Positions 22,642-35,936 of a stretch of DNA of 64,000 nt are shown here, piece by piece. This DNA is from Epiperipatus broadwayi (Eukaryota; Onychophora; Udeonychophora; Euonychophora; Peripatidae). How positions within the stretch are numbered: the stretch's first letter is position 1; each line of letters opens with the position of its first letter. The notes under the pieces were generated by a model that had not been told where the DNA came from, did not search any database, and was given only the letters and a program-made list of their open reading frames with translations. A program made the position numbers and the translations under genes. The stretch is from the NCBI GenBank assembly GCA_028023455.1, contig JAQFVV010012394.1, forward strand, positions 20,664,353 through 20,728,352, in the 5' to 3' direction.

Positions 22642-24568
22642 AGTATCATTTTGCTTCATGTTTTTTTTTTACAGAAAATTGTTAAAATAATATTTCAAAT
22701 AAAAAATTATTTAACCTAAGAATATTTTTACTTTAAATATTCATCAAAAATATTAATTAAATTATATATTGTAACCAGTTGGCTACATAGATGCATTAGA
22801 AGAAAAATAAATAATTAGATAGTTGGCAGCATGTCCCTCAGGTTAAACAATAAATTATTTTATTAATGGGGGAAAGAAATATTTAAATTTTTTAGACCTA
22901 TTTTTAAAGGATCATTATTTAACTCAATATCTGTAAAATACCCATATGATAGTATGAAAATAAAAGTGAAAGAGAGGAAAGAACAAAATAAGATTTTAAA
23001 CATTTTGTAAATTTTATTTTTAAATAATCAATTTTTGTTTTTATCTCTCTTTAATGAAAAATAAAAATCAAATCAGTGCAATTAACTGATTATAATGTTG
23101 TTTTTTTGCAAAAAAGATTTGGTTTTTAATCATAAAGAAATGTCAAGAATTTTATAATATTATTTTAAGTTTTTGACTTGTTTTCTATAATTAAAAAGGA
23201 ATATGGCTGAACAATTGTATTTATAAAATTTTACCTAATTGCTATCATAAAGATTATCACGTAAGAGTCAAATTGTAATTGGCTTGTGTGCAGGATTGTT
23301 CTAAAAATATGTCAGGGTGTGAATTGGGTATTAAGTGTCAGAAGAGAGTATTCCTGACTTAACTGTTGGAGTGCAGTCAAATCTTGATCCTGCTGCTCAA
23401 AAATACAGTAGGAAAAGAAATATTGCTAACTTAACTATTGAAGAGAAAGCAGTGAAGTTTTAATCCAGCTACTAAAGAAGAAAGAAGCAGAATTCTTTAT
23501 CAAGCTATTGAATAAAATAGCAGAAGTTTTTTAATCAAGCTTTTAGCATATGAGTTTAGCATTAAAATGGTTTATACCATAAAAACCATGTGCTCGATTT
23601 AGTTAAAAGCTAAATATCACCTTCCTTCATGTGACATATCTTCACTGGAAGAAAATGTAGAAAAGGTAAAAAACCCTTAAAGTACTCTGCAATCTCTACT
23701 TTAACCAGGAGCATGAGTCTCTGACTACATGTCTCACCTAGAAATTCAAGAAGAGAACCAAATGGAAATATTTGATACTTTTCATTTACCTGGAATTGCT
23801 ACAGACCCAAGAAATGACAAATTTAACCAGACCCATATTTAGAAGGCTTCAGGGAGAAACTCCATCAGATAAATGCCTCCAATAAGCAAGAAAGCCATGG
23901 CTAGATGTATTATTTTTTATATGTAGTCACTTCTTTTTTGTTAATATAATTTTTTTTCTTTCATAAAATAACAATTTAATTTTTGTGTTATATAATATTT
24001 GATAATAGTAAATACTTCATGAAGTTAAATTATTTCAATTTGTTATACATTTTTTTAGTATAAAATCCACTCAAATTTCTCTTACAAATAGTGAAATAAT
24101 TTTTAAAGAAATTAAAATCTGTTGTAAAGTTAATTTTTTTTTCTTGCTAAATCAAAGATTGTTATCTTTGATTTTTTAAATATTTAATAAACTCTTGGTT
24201 ATTTTTACGCATAGAATCTAATGAACTTAAAGTTAATCCATGAATAAAAATTAATTAGTTGGTTCATGTAATTTTTGCAAAAATGTATTTTTTTGATAAA
24301 ATGGGTATTTGGAATGTCATACTATTATGCCATTTTTTGTTGTTAATTACATATTAAATAATTGTTTTAAAAACATTTTTAGTCTTAATTTCTTTATTCT
24401 ATCCAATTCCTGTTAAATGAAGTCCAGTGTGGGTGTGACCTTTTATCATGACATCTTATATTATAGGATTTAGGTTTTTTATGATCCCAATAAAAGTAGT
24501 TATTTATAAATAGAGAAAGTCCATGATTTGCTTAAGGTTATTTGTAATAAACTAATTTATTTATTTCC
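22642..24568. other. AT-rich DNA, no gene recognised
   Basis: Largely AT-rich. The stretch 23290-23920 is more complex but carries no motif-bearing frame and no repeat terminus that I recognise. Confidence 0.45.
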
Positions 24569-25275
24569 CTCTTGATCACAGTAATAAATTATAGAGTTCT
24601 TACTTCCTAGGCTAGATTTATGTATAACAAGTATATGGTACAGAAGGCCATATATATTTAGTATATGGGCATCCAGATGATGATGATGAAAAGGATTATG
24701 GATTGTCATAAAGAGTATATTATTCAAAGTTCATACACTATATTTTATTTAGTTTAGTCTCTATTAGAAATTAAGTTTATAGTTGGTCAGTACATTAAGA
24801 TAATAAGTTTCCAAAGCATTAATGATGATCAGCATGTTATAATATCCAGCATTTTTGTTTTATGATTGTATATTCTATGGGTGAACACTTAAATTGGAGC
24901 ATCTAAATTAATGGTTAAACAAATGCCCCAAGATGGCAAAGGCTTAATAGTTAACTTTGTCTATAGTAGACCCAGTTCAACTCAGTCACAAGATTGATTG
25001 TTGATTTATTTTGATTGTTGATCATTCATGATGATGAATAATTATTATACTTACTTATACTTATTGGTAATGCTGGTTGGTGTATGGTTAAATGGGCTGA
25101 TCTCAGAGATTTCATGACCTCAAGCTCTCTTTAATATATAAAATTTCTTATATATTTTATTTTAATATTATTCTTACTTTAATACTATATCTTAAATATG
25201 ATACTTTTTGTAAACATTATTTGAAATATTTTATTTTGGGATGATGATGTTTGCCATCACCCAGGTATAACCATC
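24569..25275 (+). repeat. Left arm of a diverged long inverted repeat
   Basis: ctcttgatcacagtaat (24569-24585), tatagttggtcagtacatta (about 24779-24798) and attgttgatcattcatgatg (25013-25032) recur in reverse complement and matching order at 27262-27865. The arms differ by many indels and surround about 2 kb. They could be two copies of one dispersed repeat in opposite orientation or the ends of an old DNA element. No coding remains are seen. Confidence 0.55.
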
Positions 25276-25550
25276 GTAATACCCCATTCTGTTATAATAT
25301 TATATATATAATATGCACATAAACATATACTTAAAATCAGAATAGAAAATAATTTTATGGTTGCTTTCTAGGATCATCCTATTGAGTATAATGGTTTTAT
25401 CCTGTTAGGGTTAAAAAAGTGACTGTTTTACTAGTTGATGTAACCAATTTTTCATGTAATAATGTAACAATGAAAAAGCAAATCAATAAGTTTCATTTTT
25501 TAATAAAAAAATAAAAAGACAAAAAGTGTAATTAACAATTTGTTTGAAAA

Positions 25551-25745
25551 TATATATATATTTAGCAAATAAAAATGATTTATAATAAATATTTTCAATA
25601 AGTGTCATAAATGCAAACATTCTGAAATAAATTAAATTAGTGTTTGACATCGTTTCTAAAATAATTTCTTACAGAATGTTTGCATTTATCATACTTATTG
25701 AAAATATTTGTTTTCAATTATTGTTTGTTTGTTAAATATAACATT
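25551..25745. repeat. Hairpin repeat with an extra copy downstream
   Basis: The left arm (aaatattttcaataagtgtc then ataaatgcaaacattctg) pairs with the right arm (cagaatgtttgcatttat then catacttattgaaaatattt) over about 75 bases. A further diverged right-arm copy lies at about 25851-25960, after a gatgatgtttgctatcat phrase also present near 25242. Non-coding. Confidence 0.6.
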
Positions 25746-26905
25746 TTAGATTTGTTTTCTAAGTAAGCATTATTTTCATGTTTTCAAACATATTTTGTTA
25801 TTTTCATATCTCTTTAATTTACCTTTATTGATGATGTTTGCTATCATCACAAATAAAATTTCTTATACAGTGTTGGCATTGATAATACTTATTTTGAAAA
25901 TATTTGTTTTTCAATCTTGATTGTTTGCTAAATATATTCTCAAGTTTATTTGTTTTTTTTAAAAATAGTATAATTTTTATATGTTCAAACATATTATTCA
26001 TATATATATATTGGTTTTTTTTATATAAAAGAAAATATATGAAAATTATCAATTAACTATTTTTGCTACATTAGTATTTAGATGATGATTGACCCAATAG
26101 GTGGAGCATACATTTTATTAGCACATTTTTTTATGTTATTTATTTATAATTAGAGGAAATTTGAACCCAGACTTTCAGGCTTCTTTAAATCATCCATTCC
26201 ATCTTATATAACTGTTACACATGATCATATATATATATATGTAAAAAAGATAAATGATCTCCAATATACATATTTTGTGTTAAAACAGTACTCATAAGTT
26301 GGTCCAGATCATTATCTCCCACACATATATATAAGCAGTGCTCAGTTTATATCAAAATAAAAAATCTTCACACTTTAATGGACTGGCTTCAATCCTCTCC
26401 ACTCTCCAAATCTACAGCTGTCCATATGATTGGAAGCATATTCCAATGACTTTTGACAAAATATGCATTTGCAAATATAAGCATACAATTGTTTAATAAA
26501 GAAACATGGTTCCAAAATTAGTTTTTTTTTTAGAAAAATATTAAAGTTAAAAGATTTGTTCAAAATGTTTCATAAATATTCATACTTGGGATATTTGAAT
26601 TAAAAGTTTTACATGTAGTGACAGCTAACCATTGAAGATGTCTATAGTAAACTTACATCAGTTCACCTTCTGTTAAATATTGCTCTGAATATGTATGCTG
26701 AAATTGAATAAGAAAACTGCTAAATGATTTCTTTTTAACTTTGTCACATTTTTAATATTTAAAATATTTATTAATTTGTTTTCTCTTTTTTTTTTTGTAT
26801 GCATTGTTAATTACTCCTATTGTATAGTATTAAAAATTAAAATTGCTTTAACTGAATCTTTTAAAATCAATAATTTACTTAGATATAGTTTCATTAACCA
26901 TAAAT

Positions 26906-26920
26906 CTAACCCTAACCCTA
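26906..26920. repeat. Short telomere-like run
   Basis: ctaaccctaacccta is two and a half copies of the CCCTAA unit. It is too short to mean more than a chance match or a tiny interstitial trace. Confidence 0.3.
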
Positions 26921-27261
26921 TCCTACCCGGACCGTAACCCTTATGTAGATAAATGTAGTTTTAAAAAAATATTAATCTTTTCATGCACATATATAGATAT
27001 TAAATTTTTTATAGTCATTCAACAGACTAGAAAGTATCCATTTAATGAATAATATTTCTGTAGTGTTTTTTACTTCATCACTTTCATGCAAGTTAGGGAC
27101 TGGTTTCTATCTGCTTTTAACATCTTGTGGAGGTATCATTATAAAAATATGATTAAAGACATGTTAAAGAGATGTTTGATCCCCAAGATGCACAATTTGT
27201 GCTGGACCACCAATCATAAGTTGGCCCAGATCACATTCTCTTATACATATCTTTGAACAAT

Positions 27262-27865
27262 ATATTGTAATGGTATAGAGAATTATGAGGAGATGGGAAA
27301 CCATCATTATCCACAAATAAATAAAATATAAAATTAAATATAAAATGAATAAACATAAGAGATCAGTATAGAACTATAAGTTTACCAGCATTACACAAAA
27401 TTAATAATCATTCATCAACATGAATGATCAACAATAAAAATATAAATCAACAGACAATCTTGTGGATGGATTTGAAAATGATCCACTTTAGACCACGCTA
27501 ATTATTTGACCACTGCCAAATCTGGGCCAGGAATACAAACAATAATTATTTGTATGCACATACTTAGGTGCTATTCCATCACAATACAACAATAAGTCAA
27601 ATAATGCTGATATACTAAAACATCCTCATGCTTTGGCCACTTAGTACCAGTAATGTACTGGCCAACTATAACTAAATTTCTAAAAAAATAATAAATAAAA
27701 TGAAATGTAATGCATGAACTTTAAAGGATATTCATTTTGTGGCAACCAGAATCATCATTTGGATGTCCATATCACTAAACTTAAGCCCCTTTTATATAAA
27801 AGACCATTGTGCATAAATCCAGTTCAGAGAACAAAAGATCTATAATTATTATTGTGATCAAGAGA
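27262..27865 (-). repeat. Right arm of the diverged inverted repeat
   Basis: Matches the reverse complement of 24569-25275 in the same order (attattgtgatcaagag at 27848-27864; taatgtactggccaactata at about 27652-27671; catcaacatgaatgatcaac at about 27413-27432). Its inner edge merges into a phrase (aagatgcacaatttgtgctg, 27186) that also occurs, diverged, near 32000. Confidence 0.55.
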
Positions 27866-30800
27866 TATGATATAAACGTAATCTAAAACTATTTAGGATT
27901 TAATAATTCACTGGAGTAACTTTAATAATGAAATATCTATTTATTAATAAGAATTAAAATGAAATTAAGGTCTGCTGAATATGACCATACATATAAATTA
28001 ATCCTTCTGATTTGGACTAATACAAAAAGAAACCCACTATTCCATTGTAATTTGCATGTATGTCTAAATACCTCATAATAGGTTTACATAAAACATGCAT
28101 ATATCAGCACACAGATGTGTGGTATAATAATTTATGAACATATTTGAATTGTCATAAACCTATAAATGAAATTCTTTTTTATAATATATAAATTCACACA
28201 TATGTGTGTATCTATTGTAATGTTTTTACATTTTGTATTTTTGATTAGACCTTTATTTTACACACTATAAGTGCAAGTTAATCAAGCTATGCAAAAGAAG
28301 AATTTTCCATTCATATATGAGTTTAGATATCTCAAGAACATAGCTATATTTCCTGATTAACTATCCTAATAATATTTATGATTTTGAATTGCCAATGAAG
28401 TTAGTTTTAATTTATAAAAGTGGGTGCCATATCCAATAGACTCATACCTTTAATGTATCCCATAATTTTGAAGCAAATAACTGAAAATATCAGGATCACA
28501 TTTAAGTTACTTAAACATTTATATGAAATTTTCCTGGGGCTTAACTTTTAAACAAGCATATTGGCAAAGATAATTTATACATTTAAAACTTACTAATAAA
28601 ATAAACAACTAAAATTAAGAATGTACAAATGAAAGTTATATTAAAGATAAATATTTTATTATAATAAATTAAAATATTTAAATGATAAATTATTAAATAA
28701 AATTGAAAAAAACATACACACTCATCCAGATAATAATATTGATCAAACAATTAAAAATTCTTGTTACAGATTTCTTACACTTCTTCTACAAAGTTCCTTA
28801 AATAATAAAAATAGTGAATGTCTATATTGTTATTAGAAGCTTCATATTTAAAGTTAATGTCTCTATTGGTATTATAAGCTTATAGTTAATGTTAGTTTGC
28901 AAACATTTTTAGTTACAAATTAGGATATGAATAATCTTACCAGTAATCTTAGAGAGTTTACATAGATTGTTGATTATGCCATGCATGGTTTTTATGAGGT
29001 AGAATGAACTCATGGCCATTGGTTTTTAAACTGTTCTTGGTCTGTCCTAAGGCTAGACTCAAAAGTTTTAATGAGTAACCTCTTTATTATGAAAGATGGT
29101 GTCCACAATGCTTCATCCATGGCCACATGAAGACTTCATTCAGCAGGTGAGTAGCAGTCCTGGGCGGTTGCATTTCACTATCCAGGACCCCATGGGAATA
29201 GTCAGCTGAAAGAATAAGACAAGACTCTGATTGCCATTATTTTCTTCCTTTTATACTAGTGATAAGTTTTTAGACCTCTCTGCACATATATTATCTTTTG
29301 TTCTTTTATCAGAATACAATATAGTCATCTTGTACATTATTTCTTATTTTCAGTTACAAAGTGTCTTTTTTACAAAATATTTCTGTCATCTTTATTTAGT
29401 GGTAAAAAGTTTTTTTTCTGATCGTAATCCTTTAAATTTGGAATTTCCTTTTATCTGGATAAAGAATCTACAAGTACTTTTATTTTTTCCAATTTTAACT
29501 TTTATTTTTAATTAAACAGATATTAAACACAAAAATAACTTTCATTGCACGTTATCTAAAAATAAATCATACTAACTAAAAAAGAAAATTAAATTGCATC
29601 TTTTAACCTTTCCATAGTGTACTTCATTATTGGCCAAAAGTTTTAATTGGTCAATTGACAAACTCTTTGATAGAAATATTTTCATCTTTTAATATATATT
29701 AATTTTAGTTTCATTTTCAAAAAGTATATTAATTATTTGTAATGTTAGGAAAGTAAACAAAAGTTATTTCAAAAATATATTTTTATTTGTCTTTTATAGA
29801 AATATTCAAAAGCGGAAAAATCAAAGAAAATACTAGGAGCAAATTACAAGCAATGCAACATCATTTATATCCCTCCCAGATTTACATTATTAAAAACGTT
29901 ATGAATTTTTTTAGTAAAATCTGAGCGTCTTTCTAAAAATAATTATATTTTCAGTATATTTTAACCAAAATACATGGTAATATGTAAATAAATGCCAGAA
30001 AATATTCAAAAACATTAATTTTTGTTTGAAAATTAAATAAACAGCTTGGAGCAATCTAAACTCTTGACAGGATGTCAAAAAATGCTATCGCTGGTATCAC
30101 TAGTTTCTTTTTCAATTTACAATCATGTAAAGTATACAATTTTTTAAGAAAACCTTACTACTTTTGTAAAATAACTATATTTTCAGCAGATGTTATGAAG
30201 ATCATTTATAATATGTATGAAAAATAATAAAAAAAACACTCTAAAACATATATTTTCATTTTCAGCAGTGAAAAAATATTTAGCAGGATCATCAGCCAAT
30301 AAGCATCGAGAATGGATGGCCCAACCAATCAGAATTGGCCTTCTTCTTTTGTTTAACTTAAAACCCTCCTAGTATTGATTTTTTACTTGTAAAATAATTC
30401 AAGAGATGGCAGCATCTTATGGAACTTTTTCTAAAGTTTCCAACGAGAATGAATACGTCACCACAGCTCAAAAATAACCGATTTAGAGCGATCCAAACCT
30501 TTGACGCATTGCTGTGTTGAACCCACTGAAAGTTTAAACAATCTTTAAATTTTACTTTTTTTAAAACTTTTTTAAATACTACCAAATGCCAATATATTTG
30601 AACCATATATATGTAAAATGGTACAATATAAAAAAATAGTATGAGTTAAATTTATTAATTAGTTTATTTTTTTTATGGTAAAAGTTTTCTTTAAAAATAT
30701 TTACTCTTTTGACATTCCTTCATCAAAGTTTTTCTTTTTTTTTTCAGATTACTCCTAATTGTAAACATCTCTAAAAATACTCCAGCAAGCTTTTTTTGTT

Positions 30801-33800
30801 TCCTAATCTAGAAAGATTTTTTGAGTATACTATATCATTCCTTTGTTTTTAGACTTTTAATTAAAGCAAAAATTATTTACTTGTTTTACTTTTAAACTAG
30901 AGATTTTAACTGTCATTTTCAATAAATTATTTACAATAATATCATTCTCAATATATATAACACCACTCACCAGCCGTACTTTATAAATATGATGCAGTAC
31001 CTTTATTTGTGTCTCTTCATATGGATAAAACAGTAGATGTAAAACTACTTCAGCAAGCTGATGGACTCTCTAGGTAAACTGGTCCCTTCTAAACAGTAAA
31101 TTGGATGATCATCTTCAGGAAATGTATAGTCCAGTAACTGTTGGATTATAATGAACTCTCTCCAGTCTCTATGCCATCTAATACACACACACATATATAT
31201 AGGTTATGAACCATATAAAAGCTGGGTCATACTTTCATGTGAATTGAAACTCTACAAACTAGCAGCAGCAGTTAGAATTACACTGTCTTGTTCCAGTTAT
31301 ATCTTTATTATCATGCTGCTACAATTTGTAAAACTTTAAAATTCCCCTAATCATTTTTTCAACCTTTTTATAGTCAGAGTGAAGAAAATATAGTAATTAA
31401 AAATAAGTGTTCTTTATCTTGATTGAAAAAAGTTAGACTCTTTTCAATTCAATTTAATCCTTTCAAAAACAGCTTTGTAGCATTTTTATAAAAATGTTAT
31501 ACAAACTTTAATTAAAAAAAATTTTCTAATCAAAATAGATAGTGGAATTTTATAATTACCAGTGTATCTATTGTAACATAAAAATTATGTTTGTTTTAAT
31601 TTCAAAATCAGAATTAAGAAAATATTAATTAGACCTTTTTAAATGTTTAGTTTATAATGAAAAAGTTTTAAATGCAAAATTATTTAATTTTTAATTATTC
31701 CAGTGTAAGATGGAAAATATCCATAAATTTTTTTGGTCTGTGTTTATTTCTATTTTTCCATTCTACTTTATATATACATGCATGGACATTACTATATTGT
31801 TGTATGCCATGAGAGACATAATCATCTCACTTTATAGATAGGGAATTACTATAGTTTGATTGATAAGTGTCAAACATTTTGCTCTCACAACTTCAACACA
31901 AACCACTTGATGGAAATATATTAATACTTTTTATTAGTCATTCATTAGACTAGAGATTATCCACATAAATAAAAATATATAAGAAAAGGCAAAAGATCCC
32001 TAAGATGCATTATTCACTGAACAACATTTTATATTTGGCTTAGGTTACACTTTATCATATATCTTCATCATTTTTGTTCAATATTTATTACAATCAAATT
32101 TCCAAGAACACTCATTTTTTTAACATCAATATCTTTAAACAAAAACATTAATGATCATAACAAATTATTTATTACTGTAAAGATTACATTATTTTGCCCA
32201 TATGTGAACTATAAATATAATCAATGATTAATATATCTATACTTATTAAATACAATCACATGGTATCATTAACTTCATCTTGTTTTGCTCCATATGTAAT
32301 GTTTTAGAATACTCCACATAAATAAAGATATTTAAAAAAAGCAAAAATTAAACAAATATGATGATGACAGCACCAACTGAAGAGTGGTGATTCAACTAGA
32401 AATATATCCCAAAATTATTTGCTTTCTTTAAGTGCCTTTATTTATATGCTTAAAATGTATATGGAAAGGAGTTTTGGAAGAAAAAACAGAGGGAAATTAA
32501 ATTAATGATATCAAGAGATCATATATTGATGTAATAATTTTTAATTAAGTTTAAAAATTATATCTGGGTTACATATTATATAATAATACCCAACCTAATA
32601 AATAGTTTCTGATAATCAACAATGCATTTATTTAAGCATTCTTATCAAATGAGTGAATGCAAGACATTTGACACTTCTAAATTGAACTATATTAATTTCA
32701 TTATGTTTATAACATAAAGTCGTATGACTTCTTTTTTGTTTTTGCTTTGTGATGTTTTCAAAATATAAGCTCATATCAAAAATCAATAATAGATCTTATA
32801 GATTCTAGAGTAACACCTTCATTGATGATGATGCCTTGTTAGGAATATTACATATTTTGATTTTATGTTAAGAGTAGCTCTCAACTTGAATGCCATCTAG
32901 TGTAAGTTTAAGTAATCTGTAGTTATCAGATCACAATCCCCATTCTCAGAACATTTTCTGGCTTTTGTCTTTATCAATGATGCCTGAAGTTCAAAATTGG
33001 ATGGAATACATATGCAACCACAAACTATCTTTAATTCTTACTTTATATAACAAGTTTAAAACTTGAAATTCAAAACAGCTTAGGATTTTGAATCCAAATC
33101 AACCTGCTTGAATAATTATATAAGTCTAAAACCATTTCAGTAATATATATATTTTAGTATCTTCACTTCTTCATTAAAGGTAGGCATCTTATTCCCACTT
33201 AGTAATATTAATAATAACAACATATCAAATTCTCAGCTTAAACAATATAATACAAGATCAACTTCTACTCTAGCGCCATCTAGTATAAGCCTTATGAGTA
33301 AAATAGAATTAAAGGTGGTTGTGCCTGCATTCCTTCCAACTTTAAATACCAGTTCTCTCTGATAAAAACGAAAGCCAAAAACCAGTCTGAGAATAAGGAT
33401 TTAATATATTCAGAATACGGATTTTATATGCATTTGATAATTACCAGTACTCTAATTTGTTAGATGACCCTAGAGTGGAGACATGCAGTTGTCTTATCAT
33501 ATTGTTCAAATTGATATTTTGGTAATTTGATATATAGAAATAATTGTATCTTCATGTTCAGTGAACATGAATTTTAAAGTATGATAATAATTTTAATTTT
33601 CTTCACTTAAACAATTTTTTTCCTTATGGAATCACTTTTCTGTATTTTGATACATAAATTGTTACCTTTTATAGGGAAGTTATATGTTTTTCTAAAAAAT
33701 ATATATATAAAAAAAAAATTAAATGAGGGTACAATTCCAAAATATATAAAACCTGAACTTCAAGCACTAATACACAATATGGAAGTGTAATCACTAGTAA

Positions 33801-33965
33801 ACTATCATCAATAAAAAAAAAAGCATGGCAAATTGCTCTGAAGGTTTTCTGATGTACAAATATCATTGTGTACAGTTTGATGATGATCAATAATACCAAA
33901 GTTTGGGTATAGGACATTAATGCTTAGGTTGTTGAATGAGATTTTCAGATAAAAAAACTTCATAT
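27866..33965. other. Long AT-rich tract with no recognised gene
   Basis: No frame shows family motifs. Slightly richer patches occur at about 28980-29230, 30280-30540 (with two CCAAT-like pentamers) and 30960-31340. None carries a terminus, tRNA box or domain I recognise. The inverted pair at 32938-33399 is listed separately. Unique host sequence, introns and old repeats are all possible. Confidence 0.45.
32938..33399. repeat. Inverted repeat with 84-bp diverged arms
   Basis: 32938-33021 (ccccattctcagaacatt ... gcaaccac) pairs with 33315-33399 (gtggttgtgcctgcattcc ... ctgagaataagga). The phrase gccatctagt is present beside both arms (32892 and 33276) but in direct orientation, so the locus is a rearranged repeat, not a simple hairpin. 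Confidence 0.6.
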
Positions 33966-34615
33966 ATAAATTGTATTTATATACTGGACTATTTCCATCA
34001 TCTAATATTAAGTACTGAAGGTCTTTAGAAAACTTAAACTTTATTAAAATGTTCCAATTTACATCCAACTGTTAATGATAGCACACAGGTTAGTATATGA
34101 ACAATGTTTCGAGAGGTATAATTCTTATTTCTTCTTCACATGTTGCTGGACTGACCAGTGATAGTTCTAGCATGGAAATTGAACCTGGATCCTTATATTC
34201 TTGAATATTGGATTTTAAAGTAATGGTCTAACCAGTTGAGCCATCTTTTCTAGCATGACAAGTGAATCTGGAGTCTTAGATTTTTGAATATTAAATTTTA
34301 AGGTAGCATTCTAATCAACTGAGTCATCATTTGGTAGAATGGCTCAGCTGATTAGAGCATTAGTTTAAAATTCAATATTCAAGAATCTGAAGATTTGACT
34401 TCCATGCTAATACTGTCACTGGTCAGGCCAACAACACCTGAAAAAAAGAGAATAATACCTCTTGAAGCATTGTTGCATATACTAACCTGTGTGCTATTAC
34501 CAAGAGTTAAATGTAATTGGAAAATTTAAATAAAGTTCAATTTTTCTGAAGACATTCATTACTTAATATTAGATGATGGAAATAGTCCAATATATAAATA
34601 CAACTAAAATACCAT
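33966..34615. mobile_element. Inverted pair of PLE 3' ends (copy b) with three tRNA-like modules
   Basis: The left half (minus) and right half (plus) are reverse complements over about 300 bp each. Outer ends: ggactatttccatcatctaa on the left and tgatggaaatagtccaatat on the right. Each half has a hammerhead-like segment (minus GAAAC at 34106-34110; plus core near 34439-34475) and a tRNA-like part. The left half has two minus tRNA-like modules (about 34160-34245 and 34252-34328). The right has one (A-box-like ggctcagctgattagagca, 34341-34359). No GIY-YIG coding remains are present at this locus. Confidence 0.65.
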
Positions 34616-34689
34616 TATCACAACTCTCCAGGAAAACACTCCATATACAAATGTTTAATTACATTATTAGAAATGTACGTATGTCTATG

Positions 34690-34920
34690 GGTATGTGTCC
34701 GATTCTTGCTTCTGAATCTAAGGCTTAGACAACAGAAGAGCAATACTGGGCCCAAAAGATTGTAAAAGACCTAGAAAAAGACCACATGTAAGATAGATAG
34801 ATGAAATACTGAAGTTTGCTGGTGTGGTGCAGAGAAACAAGGCTAGAGATTGGAGAAACTTGATTAAACTTGGAAGAGATTTTCATTCTTCAATAGCCCA
34901 ATAATGATTGATAATGTATT
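34690..34920 (+). mobile_element. RTE LINE 3' relic
   Basis: Short decayed copy of the RTE C-terminal region: a run encoding PKRLxKTxKKTT-like basic residues (ccaaaagattgtaaaagacc), the agagaaacaaggctagagat block and the terminal aatgattgataatg. It matches 5940-6112 with many changes and lacks the clear GAT tail. Confidence 0.65.
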
Positions 34921-35936
34921 GTAATTTTTATCTTATAATGGAACTTCTACGTAACACGATAATAAAAAAATTCTAATTTATATTAATGGTAGTTGAAAAA
35001 CCAATGGAATTAATATATTTATTTAATTGCAAGACAGAAAGTTGGGGGCAGTAATGAATTTTGATTTTGTCATATAAAAATAATCAAGTAATAGAAACTG
35101 AACCAAATCACGCAATACATGTGAAATAATTTATATACATAAAGATAATAATTGAATGTTTTTATTACATTGGAGATCATTATTTATATGTTGTAATACT
35201 TAATAATAAATATATACTTTTTTTTTTTATAAAGTAAAAAAATGAAGACGGAAGTAGAATAAGAGAAATGACCTTGAAATGGCGTTTAAAAAAATGGGTA
35301 TAAAATGTAACAAAAAACAGATAGTTTAAAAGATTAAGTCACAAGTAGAATCAAAATTATTTAGCAATAATTATAAATTTTATAACCCATTGGAAGGTTA
35401 ACTAATTTTTAATAAATAAATCTCGTAATAAAATATAAAAATAATTAATTTTCTAAAAATAAAATGTCGTTTAATAGAATTTCTTGAAGTGTTTTGAAAC
35501 GGGGTCACGTCTGATCAGATTTATTATTAAAGTTTTTATCATCGATCAAAATCAAGTCATAAAACTTTTATGATTTTCTCTAAAAACTTAGGTAATGTAT
35601 ATTTTAGCAAAAAAAAAAAAAAGTTTTTGATCGAAATTAAAGATAAAAATAGAACGTATTTTTAAGACGATTTTATTCACTTATTATTAGTGGTTTTTCC
35701 TTTTATTGATTTCTACTTTTTTTTCTAAAGTTGATATAGTCTTACATTAATACTAAGTAATCTGCTTTAAAATGCTATTTAATCATATACTTTCGAATTT
35801 AAACTTTGCTCAAGATATTATTGAAAAATCTGAATGCAAGTCTCTTGATAATGATAATTTTTTTAAAAGTAAATGTCTTTATTTTTCCTTTCTTTTAAAT
35901 TTTTTTACGTATTAACACTAATTATATATATATTCG
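34921..35936. other. AT-rich DNA, nothing recognised
   Basis: About 1 kb of AT-rich, low-complexity sequence before the long palindrome. No coding frame or repeat ends are evident. Confidence 0.5.

Noticed and set aside
26906-26920. Interstitial telomere
   Set aside because: Only two and a half CCCTAA units; a chance match or trivial.
30280-30540. Host promoter suggested by two CCAAT-like pentamers
   Set aside because: No downstream exon-like frame or TATA/initiator context; pentamers are common.
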